From the NCBI GenBank assembly GCA_023244795.1, contig JAHFLR010000033.1, positions 1-7,598 of the forward strand: 7,598 nt of DNA, read 5' to 3'. The notes beneath the pieces are model-generated. The model did not search any database, had not been told where the DNA came from, and saw nothing but the letters and a program-made list of their open reading frames with translations. Of this stretch, positions 1-5,781 are shown piece after piece (position 1 is the first letter of the stretch; each line of letters opens with the position of its first letter). The position numbers were made by a program, and so were the translations under genes. The DNA is from a bacterium. GTDB lineage: Bacteria > Patescibacteriota > Minisyncoccia > UBA9983.

Positions 1-1987
1 GGGCCATTGTTCCGTCCATTAACTGGCATCCTGAGACGTATCCGGCTACTCCGTTAAATGCATATACCAATGGGAACGAAGAAACCTTGATATCTTCTCC
101 AGATGCTGTGGTGTCAAACTGAACGTTGGCAAAATTGAAGTTTTGCTTGCCGGCAACCACTGTTTGAGTGGCTGGCAAAGCAGACAACGAGATTGCCATT
201 GTCGCACCCTTAACAGTCATGGTGTTGCCAGTGATGGCTGATGACTGCGCGAGCAAGCTGACGGAGTTGCCGGTGTTTTGTCCAACGGCATTTAACCAAT
301 CAGTTGATGGTGTGGTGGAAGCAGCAATTGTATCGTTGGTGGTGAAGTCTGATCCCAATTTTCCAACTAACTTATATGTGCTCTTTCCAACTGGGAAAGT
401 AACAGATGTTCCAAACGAAACGTTTGGTGATGTGACGGCGATGTCAACCGGTCCGGCGACAACTGATCCGTTAGCATCAACCATAGAAATGCTTGTAACA
501 TCTTGTGTTGAAGCAGTAGCTCCAGTACCGGCCCATTGAGCTAGTCTGAAGGCCATTGATCCAACTGTAACAGGCTCGCCCTGGACTTCTACTACGAAGC
601 CACCCAATGGCTGGCTGTTAACTCCAACCGCAACGTTTTGCGCGGCAACATCTGTTGCTTTGGAAACTGTTAAAGTTCCAGCAGAAACAGAGATTGTGGT
701 AGCGCTGTACCATGGGTTGGTTGAGCCGAACAATCCGGTTGATCCGGTTGTTGTTGGCAATAAGCCATAACCATAAGTCTCGCCTGTTGCGTACAAATCT
801 GTGTTTTTGTAAACATCAAATTTGATTGTTCTTCCGGATCCGCCCAAGATATCGGCTTTGACGTACATTTCTACGCTGTTGCCTTTATCGATGACGATTC
901 CGTCTCCGAATGTTGTTGTGTAATATTTTCCATCGGAAGAAACCATAGTGTCGTAAGCTGTTCCGTTTACGTATGTTTTAACATTCGCAATATCGGAAGT
1001 AGCGGCTGAACCTGATTGGTTCCATCTGATTGACTTTACTCTAACTTTTTCGGTTGAACCAGCGCTAAACTTGATCGAAGAAAAAGTGTAAGCGGTTGTT
1101 CCAACTTGCTTTGTTAAAGTTGTCGCGGAATTTGGATCTAGCGGACCTCTAACGAAACTTGTTACTGCTCCGATAGTCAATGATCCGTTGATTGTGTGAC
1201 CAGCTCCGACGACTGGGAATGTCCCGGCTACGGTGGCTGATGTGTCAACACCAATTACAGAAAGGTATGCTACCTGTCCGGCTCTGGTGCTGTTGTCGGC
1301 GGCCATGTTGCCGGCTACGGTAAAGGTTCTGGATGTGCCAGCTCTCAAGACCATAGCCTCACCGACTGTTGCCTGGTGAAGGGAATTGAATGTACTTGAT
1401 ACGCCAACCTGCAATCCGTTCTCGTCTAATAAAACGATTCCGGAAAATACAGCGTCATCTGCTAAACCTGTTCTCTCAACCTTGACTCCATTGATCGAGA
1501 CATCTGATGTGCCGGCGGTCAATGTAACTCTGGTGAAAGGAACTCTCGCAGCATTGTTTACTGCTAATGAAGCTGTTGGCTGCATCGGCATTGAAACCGC
1601 TACACCTCCTCCAGCTGGAACTTGTGTTGTTCCTGTTGTGCCTGTGGTACCTGTTGTGCCACCTGCATTTAAGATAGCTCTGGATTTTGCACCCACGATG
1701 CCATCTGCGACTAAGCCACTTGCAGCTTGCCATTTGATAACGGCTGCTTTGGTTAAACCACCAAAGTAACCTGTAACTAATCCGGCCGGATAAAAGGTCG
1801 GGTTAGCCCTTAGGACTGTTTGAAGATTTGACACCTCTGTTCCCCTAACACCCATCTTGAGTGTTTTGGTGAAGGTAAAATCTGCAGCTGACGCAACCAT
1901 CGGCATAAATGCGATAGCTCCGGACAAGCTCAATCCTGTTACCAAACCAACGAAAACTGAAACAGCTTTCTTTGTTGATATACTCAT
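1..1987 (-). CDS. Secreted S-layer-like surface protein with peptidoglycan-binding domain (3'-truncated by window edge)
   Basis: A minus-strand frame stays open from the ATG at 1987 to the window edge: 662 codons with no stop, so the protein is larger. Residues 1-34 form a signal peptide: Lys6/Lys7, a hydrophobic core (about 9-31) and an Ala-Ser-Ala cleavage site, implying Sec export. Residues about 38-107 match the PG_binding_1 fold, with motifs VRGTEVSNLQ, GYFGGLTKAAV and DGIVGAKSRAIL. A GTT-repeat linker follows (about 110-121). The rest is Ser/Thr/Gly/Ala/Val-rich, beta-strand-like sequence with degenerate repeats and one Cys near the end of the visible part. Known for the family: large PG_binding_1 proteins of this layout are common, presumed S-layer or wall-anchored surface proteins in Patescibacteria. 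The S-layer role here is inference. Codon use (GGA, ACA, TCA, almost only AGA for Arg) differs from the neighbours and suggests strong expression. No Shine-Dalgarno motif precedes the ATG; this start is chosen because the signal peptide begins there. Confidence 0.85.
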   Translation of the reverse strand, partial: MSISTKKAVSVFVGLVTGLSLSGAIAFMPMVASAADFTFTKTLKMGVRGTEVSNLQTVLRANPTFYPAGLVTGYFGGLTKAAVIKWQAASGLVADGIVGAKSRAILNAGGTTGTTGTTGTTQVPAGGGVAVSMPMQPTASLAVNNAARVPFTRVTLTAGTSDVSINGVKVERTGLADDAVFSGIVLLDENGLQVGVSSTFNSLHQATVGEAMVLRAGTSRTFTVAGNMAADNSTRAGQVAYLSVIGVDTSATVAGTFPVVGAGHTINGSLTIGAVTSFVRGPLDPNSATTLTKQVGTTAYTFSSIKFSAGSTEKVRVKSIRWNQSGSAATSDIANVKTYVNGTAYDTMVSSDGKYYTTTFGDGIVIDKGNSVEMYVKADILGGSGRTIKFDVYKNTDLYATGETYGYGLLPTTTGSTGLFGSTNPWYSATTISVSAGTLTVSKATDVAAQNVAVGVNSQPLGGFVVEVQGEPVTVGSMAFRLAQWAGTGATASTQDVTSISMVDANGSVVAGPVDIAVTSPNVSFGTSVTFPVGKSTYKLVGKLGSDFTTNDTIAASTTPSTDWLNAVGQNTGNSVSLLAQSSAITGNTMTVKGATMAISLSALPATQTVVAGKQNFNFANVQFDTTASGEDIKVSSFPLVYAFNGVAGYVSGCQLMDGTMA
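1667..1876 (-). other. PG_binding_1 domain of the surface protein
   Basis: About 70 residues directly after the signal peptide carry the family pattern: a Gly-rich turn and LQ pair (VRGTEVSNLQTVL), a GYFG..T..AV core, and a closing aDGIVGxxSRAIL helix. Family members bind peptidoglycan non-catalytically, so the domain probably tethers the mature protein to the cell wall by its N-terminus, leaving the long beta-rich part outward. No catalytic residues are expected in this fold. Confidence 0.8.
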
Positions 1988-1993
1988 ATATTA

Positions 1994-1999
1994 ATTTTA
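1994..1999 (-). promoter_or_regulatory. Weak alternative -10 next to the surface-protein start
   Basis: TAAAAT on the minus strand lies 6 nt before the ATG at 1987, the same geometry seen at other genes in this window. I found no recognisable -35 at 16-18 bp, and the surroundings are AT-rich, so this may be chance. If real, the gene would have a leaderless transcript besides, or instead of, the long-leader one. Confidence 0.25.
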
Positions 2000-2103
2000 C
2001 TTTTAACTTAATGATAACTCGCCTCGTCTTATCTCTGCTTATTGCTTCAATGAAACGAAAACAAAATATCACATCCAAAGATTAATTCAGTTTCGACAAA
2101 ACC

Positions 2104-2226
2104 AAATCTTCTTCGGGCTTTTAAACTATACGGTTAATAATCTTTCTAAACTATCAAATGTTAAGTAATTTATTGTTACGCAATGTATTCAATTTTCAAT
2201 GTTCTCTCCACCCGGAAATCTTCTTC
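2104..2226. repeat. Short direct repeats in the surface-protein leader
   Basis: AAATCTTCTTC occurs exactly at 2104-2114 and 2216-2226 (in the minus-strand RNA, GAAGAAGAUUU). TAAACTAT occurs exactly at 2122-2129 and 2147-2154, within longer similar context (CTTTTAAACTAT and CTTTCTAAACTAT). The copies lie inside the predicted leader. Function unknown; repeats this short can arise by chance. Confidence 0.4.
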
Positions 2227-2275
2227 CTACAACACGATTGACGAACAGATATACTCTGCCAGCAATCGGTTTGGT

Positions 2276-2314
2276 CAGCTGCTTATATTATATAGATTTT
2301 TATGGCGCAGCTGC
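2276..2314. repeat. Pair of CAGCTGC sites bracketing the promoter
   Basis: CAGCTGC is found at 2276-2282, at the predicted transcription start, and at 2308-2314, at the -35. The sites are 32 bp apart, about three helical turns, and each contains the palindrome CAGCTG. The placement would suit an operator pair, but no regulator is identified. Confidence 0.3.
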
Positions 2315-2316
2315 AA
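2287..2316 (-). promoter_or_regulatory. Candidate sigma-70-type promoter for the surface-protein gene
   Basis: On the minus strand TTGCAG (2316-2311) is followed after 18 bp by a perfect TATAAT (2292-2287), predicting a start near 2280. The -35 matches the TTGACA consensus at 3 of 6 positions, the -10 at 6 of 6. The palindrome GCAGCTGC (2307-2314) overlaps the -35, and a DnaA box lies just upstream. Confidence 0.5.
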
Positions 2317-2322
2317 ATTTTG

Positions 2323-2331
2323 TGTGGATAA
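2323..2331 (-). promoter_or_regulatory. Perfect DnaA box (TTATCCACA)
   Basis: The minus strand reads TTATCCACA, identical to the high-affinity DnaA box. It sits 6 bp upstream of the candidate -35 of the surface-protein gene and about 20 bp from an AT-rich stretch (2283-2303). It could be a DnaA regulatory or titration site, or a chance match. Confidence 0.4.
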
Positions 2332-2379
2332 CCCCCACTAATGTTTAGTTTACACGAATATTGAAATTATTCAACCCCG

Positions 2380-3156
2380 CTATTGGCCACTATTTAGGCT
2401 GTAAGTTCTCCATCTTTTCTCTCCTTTCGCGGAGATTCGGCCATCTTTGAGCAGGCCGATTAGGTCTCGTTGGACTGTTTTTTCGCTTATCCCCTGGAAG
2501 ATGGCGGAGACTTCTTTTACTGTCTTCTCTTTATTGTCTTTTAGGAATTCAAAAATTTTTTGCTGCCTGGATCCGTTCCCCGAGGAGACCCCGCCATTAT
2601 TGCTTGCTGTGGCTTGTTGTCCTTTATGTCCATTACTAATATTTATGGGGGCTTTGTCCTTTATCACGTTAGAAGCAGCGTGTCCGATAGACAACACTTG
2701 TGGCATTGGCTTTGGGGCGGGATTTACGTCCTGCGGTTCATCCAGCACCAAGACAGGCTCTGTCTCAAACAGGTTCTTCTCTCCCTCAATCAAAAGTTGG
2801 AGGTTGTGATACTCCCTTTTAAGCACCTCGAAGTTAAAGCTGGCGGTGTAGTTGCCGAGGGAGGTCAGCTCCAGAATTTTTTCCAGGCGCCCTATGTGAC
2901 TTCTTATTTCCTCAAAAATTGCCTCCCTCCCCCGCATTCCGGAAGACGAAGACATCATGGACATAAGCTCGTTAAAAAGCTCTATTGATCTCTCCCGCAG
3001 AGACCACTTAATGGGTTCCTTATCGGACATGGCGTCTGTAACCCGATACAACGCTCCGGTTAGTTTTTGAGCTCGGTCCATTATCAAGTTCCTTGCTTTG
3101 TCTTTTTTGTCTTCTGGCGTGTTTGCTTTTGAGTTGTCGCTTTGGTCGTCGTTCAT
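2380..3156 (-). CDS. Conserved-looking helical protein with C-terminal winged helix-turn-helix
   Basis: This 258-aa protein has no signal peptide or membrane segment, so it is cytoplasmic. Residues 1-20 are charged and polar. Residues about 20-130 are probably all-helical, including KLTGALYRVTDAMSDKEP and WSLRERSIELFNEL, then long amphipathic stretches (78-100, 109-130). Residues about 135-196 are a Pro/Asn/Gly-rich flexible linker. Residues about 197-254 form a DeoR-like winged helix, with recognition helix SEKTVQRDLIGLLKDG and a basic wing (GEKRWRTYSL). From memory, proteins of this layout recur in Patescibacteria without an assigned function; I do not know its role. It is divergent from ftsK across 89 bp, so it might regulate itself, ftsK or the surface gene downstream; that is inference. 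A TAGAAT lies 8 nt before its ATG, there is no Shine-Dalgarno motif, and it ends in TAG. No strong terminator follows, so readthrough toward the surface gene is possible. Confidence 0.85.
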   Translation of the reverse strand: MNDDQSDNSKANTPEDKKDKARNLIMDRAQKLTGALYRVTDAMSDKEPIKWSLRERSIELFNELMSMMSSSSGMRGREAIFEEIRSHIGRLEKILELTSLGNYTASFNFEVLKREYHNLQLLIEGEKNLFETEPVLVLDEPQDVNPAPKPMPQVLSIGHAASNVIKDKAPINISNGHKGQQATASNNGGVSSGNGSRQQKIFEFLKDNKEKTVKEVSAIFQGISEKTVQRDLIGLLKDGRISAKGEKRWRTYSLNSGQ

Positions 3157-3164
3157 TGTCCATT

Positions 3165-3192
3165 ATTCTAAAGGACAGAGAAAAAAATGCAA
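3165..3192 (-). promoter_or_regulatory. Candidate promoter of the 258-aa winged-helix gene
   Basis: On the minus strand TTGCAT (3192-3187) is followed after 16 bp by TAGAAT (3170-3165). The ATG begins at 3156, with 8 nt between, so the predicted transcript would have almost no 5' leader. The -10 matches consensus at 5 of 6 positions, the -35 at 3 of 6. Confidence 0.45.
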
Positions 3193-3230
3193 GCTGCCAC
3201 TGCTCCTAAATCGTAAATCTCAAATTCGTA

Positions 3231-3243
3231 GTGTATAATACAC
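3231..3243 (+). promoter_or_regulatory. ftsK -10 element within an inverted repeat
   Basis: TATAAT (3234-3239) sits inside a perfect inverted repeat, GTGTAT-A-ATACAC. Six bases separate it from the GTG at 3246, so transcription would begin about at the start codon. No good -35 is visible at 16-18 bp. Part of the symmetry comes from the TATAATA core itself, so an operator is only possible. Confidence 0.45.
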
Positions 3244-3245
3244 TC

Positions 3246-5420
3246 GTGGCTTCCAAAAAATCACAAAAAAATAAGTTATCCACAGAGCATAAAACTGAAC
3301 GGTGGTACCACACCCTTAAAGACGAAACCAAACATTCTATTTTATCTATCGCCACCATAACTCTTGGTTTAATTTTTACCCTGTCGGGGTTCGGAGTGGC
3401 GGGCATCGCCGGACAAGCTATATTTAACTTTTTAACTTTACTTTTTGGTAAGGGTTATTTTTTAGTCCCGACCGTAATGTTTATCGCCGGCATCTCTTTG
3501 CTCACTTCTCGCAGGCCTCATTTTATTGCCAGCACAACTTTTGGAGCGATTCTATTTTTATTGAGCGGGCTGGGGTTAGCTGATTTATTTTTTGGCAAAC
3601 AAACGGGTGGAGATGTTGGTTATCTTTTTTCCCTGCCGTTCTTAAAACTTTTTGATCAGGGAGCAAGCATCATAATTTTTTTGGCAATCTTTTTAGTTTC
3701 CCTGCTTATCATTTTAAATACCGCCATTACATTTAAGAAAAAGGAGGAAGACGAGACCAAAGAAAAGAAGGGCCCGACCGTTTTGGAAAAAATAGAGGAC
3801 ATGTCTAACCGGGCGATGGAGTCTGTTAAGGGCGCGGCGGCAAGCATCAAAGAAGCCACGCAAAAAGACGAGCAAGAAGCGGAACCAGAAAAACCCAAAA
3901 AGGAAGACAGAAAAAAAGATGAGGAAGAGGAAATAAAATTTGAAAAAAGAAAAGTCGCCCATGCCTTTACTCCTCCCCCACTAGATCTGCTCAACGTTGA
4001 TAGTGGCAAACCCTCCAGTGGCGACATCAAAGCCAACGCCAATATCATTAAAAGAACTTTGCAAAACTTCGGCATTGATGTGGAAATGGGAGAAATAAAC
4101 ATCGGGCCATCGGTTACTCAATATACCCTTAAGCCGGCTGAGGGCGTAAAGCTCTCTCGCATCCTCGCCTTACAAAATGATTTGGCACTGGCCCTAGCCG
4201 CGCATCCATTAAGAATAGAGGCGCCCATCCCGGGCAAATCTTTAGTGGGCATTGAGATCCCCAATAAAACAAAAACGACCGTCGGGTTAAGAGATTTGCT
4301 GATGGAGGATGGCTTCCAAAAATCAATTCAGCCGCTACTTGTTGTTTTGGGTAGAGATGTTTCCGGAAAGTCGGTCTTCGCCAACTTGGCCAAAATGCCT
4401 CACCTACTAGTAGCTGGCGCCACCGGCTCGGGCAAGTCTATCTCTATCCATACTATTATTGCCAGCTTCCTGTACCGAAACTCTCCGGAGTCGCTGCGTT
4501 TTATAATGGTAGACCCCAAGCGCGTGGAGCTGACCTTCTATAATAAGATCCCGCACATCCTTACTCCTGTGATTACCGAGCCCAAAAAGGCGGTGCTGGC
4601 TTTAAAGTGGGCATGCAAAGAAATGGATAGACGCTACGAAGTCCTCCTAAAAAGTGGCGTTAAAGATATCAACTCTTACCACGAGAAGCATGGCGATTAT
4701 AACGAGATGCCATACTTGGTAATAATAGTAGACGAGCTGGCCGACTTAATGAGCACTTACCCTCGCGAAATGGAATCTTCTATCGTTAGGCTCTCCCAGA
4801 TGTCGCGCGCCGTAGGCATCCACCTGATTTTATCTACCCAAAGGCCGTCAGTAGAGGTTATTACCGGTTTGATTAAAGCCAACATCACCAGCCGCATTGC
4901 TCTGCAAGTGGCCTCTCAAATAGACTCCCGTACTATTTTAGATATGGCAGGGGCGGAAAAGCTGCTGGGTAGCGGCGACATGCTCTTTTTAGCGGGAGAT
5001 TCGGCCAAACCAAGAAGAATCCAGGGGCCGTTTATTACCGAAAAAGAAACCAAAAACATTGTAGACTACCTCGCCAAGCAATATAAAGACGTAGATTTAG
5101 ATGATTTATCTATGGAGCAAATAAACAATACCGCCGCCGACCCCAACCACGAAACCACCAAAGTGCAATCCTCCTTTAATATCGACCTCACAGAGGATAA
5201 TAACAACAACGACATCGACGACGACTTGTACGAAGAGGCCAGAGAAACTATTATGAAGACAAATCGCGCCTCTACCTCATACCTGCAAAGAAAATTAAGA
5301 ATCGGCTATGCCCGAGCGGCCCGCCTAATAGATATGCTGGAGGAACGAGGAGTAGTGGGTCCGGCGGAAGGCGCCAAGCCGAGAGAGGTATTAATCAGAG
5401 AGCGAAACGAAAATGAATAG
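3246..5420 (+). CDS. ftsK: DNA translocase FtsK/SpoIIIE
   Basis: ATP-driven membrane-anchored motor that pumps chromosomal DNA through the closing septum and activates dimer resolution at the terminus. Numbering is for the 724-aa form. Four or so membrane segments lie between about 31 and 160. A highly charged Lys/Glu linker spans about 165-236, short compared with E. coli FtsK. The alpha/beta motor follows, with Walker A GATGSGKS (391-398), a DPKRVEL motif (about 423-429), Walker B LVIIVDE (491-497) and STQRPS (530-535). The gamma winged helix (about 660-718, including SYLQRKLRIGYARAARLIDMLEERG) reads orienting sequences. Length is normal for SpoIIIE-size members. The frame also has a GTG at 3231, giving 5 more residues, but the likely -10 at 3234-3239 overlaps it, so GTG 3246 is preferred. 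A DnaA box lies in codons 11-13. Ends TAG, overlapping the next gene by 8 bp. Confidence 0.95.
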   Translation: MASKKSQKNKLSTEHKTERWYHTLKDETKHSILSIATITLGLIFTLSGFGVAGIAGQAIFNFLTLLFGKGYFLVPTVMFIAGISLLTSRRPHFIASTTFGAILFLLSGLGLADLFFGKQTGGDVGYLFSLPFLKLFDQGASIIIFLAIFLVSLLIILNTAITFKKKEEDETKEKKGPTVLEKIEDMSNRAMESVKGAAASIKEATQKDEQEAEPEKPKKEDRKKDEEEEIKFEKRKVAHAFTPPPLDLLNVDSGKPSSGDIKANANIIKRTLQNFGIDVEMGEINIGPSVTQYTLKPAEGVKLSRILALQNDLALALAAHPLRIEAPIPGKSLVGIEIPNKTKTTVGLRDLLMEDGFQKSIQPLLVVLGRDVSGKSVFANLAKMPHLLVAGATGSGKSISIHTIIASFLYRNSPESLRFIMVDPKRVELTFYNKIPHILTPVITEPKKAVLALKWACKEMDRRYEVLLKSGVKDINSYHEKHGDYNEMPYLVIIVDELADLMSTYPREMESSIVRLSQMSRAVGIHLILSTQRPSVEVITGLIKANITSRIALQVASQIDSRTILDMAGAEKLLGSGDMLFLAGDSAKPRRIQGPFITEKETKNIVDYLAKQYKDVDLDDLSMEQINNTAADPNHETTKVQSSFNIDLTEDNNNNDIDDDLYEEARETIMKTNRASTSYLQRKLRIGYARAARLIDMLEERGVVGPAEGAKPREVLIRERNENE
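3276..3284 (+). promoter_or_regulatory. Perfect DnaA box (TTATCCACA) inside 5' end of ftsK
   Basis: TTATCCACA lies 30 bp after the preferred ftsK start, on the opposite strand to the box at 2323-2331. It is also coding sequence (Leu-Ser-Thr region), so chance is possible. If bound, DnaA could act as a roadblock or repressor of ftsK. Confidence 0.35.
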
Positions 5421-5763
5421 CAAAGTAAAAACAATTTTAACCTCTAGCACTCTTTTGTTGTTGATATCTTGTTTTTTGGTTTATGGTTTATATAAGTCGC
5501 GTAACATCTTATCGGGACCCCAAATAACAATCGACTCCCCCACCCCCAGCGCCTCTCTCTCTGACCAACTAATAGCGGTAAAAGGCAAGGCGCAAAATGT
5601 GGCCGCGGTATTTTTAAATGGCAACCAAATTTTTACGGATCAAAATGGAAATTTTGACGAGAGTTTACTGCTGGCCAAGGGCTACAATGTAGTAGAACTA
5701 AAAGCTAACGATAAATTCGGCAGAGACGTCAAACAAACCAGAGAACTATATGTTAAGAATTAA
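5413..5763 (+). CDS. Small membrane-anchored protein with one Ig-like (glucodextranase domain B-like) domain
   Basis: This 116-aa protein has basic N-terminal residues and a hydrophobic segment at 7-27, then about 85 residues predicted to lie outside the membrane. Leu-Ile-Ser-Cys at 17-20 also fits a lipobox, so it may be a lipoprotein instead of a simple single-pass protein. The outer part has the bacterial Ig-like pattern of the Glucodextran_B/Big families: IDSPTP near 40, VKGKA, FLNGNQIFTDQNGNF, GYNVVELKANDKFGRD. Such domains are structural or binding modules with no catalytic residues. The ATG overlaps the end of ftsK by 8 bp (ATGAATAG), with only a weak AGAGAG stretch upstream, so translation is probably coupled to ftsK. 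It may be a partner of FtsK or simply a wall-facing protein sharing the operon; its role is unknown. recA follows 18 bp after the TAA. Confidence 0.8.
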   Translation: MNSKVKTILTSSTLLLLISCFLVYGLYKSRNILSGPQITIDSPTPSASLSDQLIAVKGKAQNVAAVFLNGNQIFTDQNGNFDESLLLAKGYNVVELKANDKFGRDVKQTRELYVKN

Positions 5764-5768
5764 CAATT

Positions 5769-5774
5769 TAAAAT
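5769..5774 (+). promoter_or_regulatory. Candidate -10 element for recA
   Basis: TAAAAT ends 7 nt before the recA ATG at 5782. No -35 is recognisable and no purine-rich ribosome binding site precedes the ATG. The element lies in the 18-bp gap after the Ig-like gene and would give a leaderless recA mRNA in addition to any operon readthrough. I see no LexA-type inverted repeat here. Confidence 0.4.
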
Positions 5775-5781
5775 AACTCGC

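Larger units (their letters stand above)
1988..2379 (-). other. Non-coding upstream region/leader of the surface-protein gene
   Basis: This 392-base gap between two minus-strand genes has no supportable ORF. On the minus strand it holds, in reading order, the end of the upstream gene, a DnaA box (2331-2323), a -35/-10 pair (2316-2287), then about 290 nt to the ATG at 1987. If transcription starts near 2280, this is an unusually long 5' leader, as is known for several S-layer mRNAs. It contains an exact 11-bp direct repeat and an exact 8-bp repeat. I could not fold it into a convincing riboswitch or an intrinsic terminator. Confidence 0.5.

Noticed and set aside
168..1769. Plus-strand open frames at 168-539 and 1386-1769 opposite the surface-protein gene
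   Set aside because: They are antisense shadows of the 662-codon minus-strand frame. Their repetitive Val/Pro/Ala composition mirrors its codons, and no start signals support them.
1845..2078. 77-aa minus-strand frame starting in the surface-gene leader
   Set aside because: It runs out of frame through the signal-peptide region and has no domain-like sequence. The signal-peptide frame is clearly the real one.
2283..2331. Replication origin (AT-rich stretch plus DnaA box)
   Set aside because: One box beside a short AT stretch that is better explained as a -10 region. No box cluster, dnaA or dnaN is seen, so I list only the boxes.
2361..2374. TTGAA-ATTA-TTCAA inverted repeat just after the 258-aa gene as a terminator
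   Set aside because: Only a 5-bp AT-rich stem and no T-tract, too weak to call a terminator.
3656..4102. Minus-strand frame opposite the ftsK linker
   Set aside because: The Ser/Phe-rich sequence is the complement of the Lys/Glu-rich linker; a shadow.
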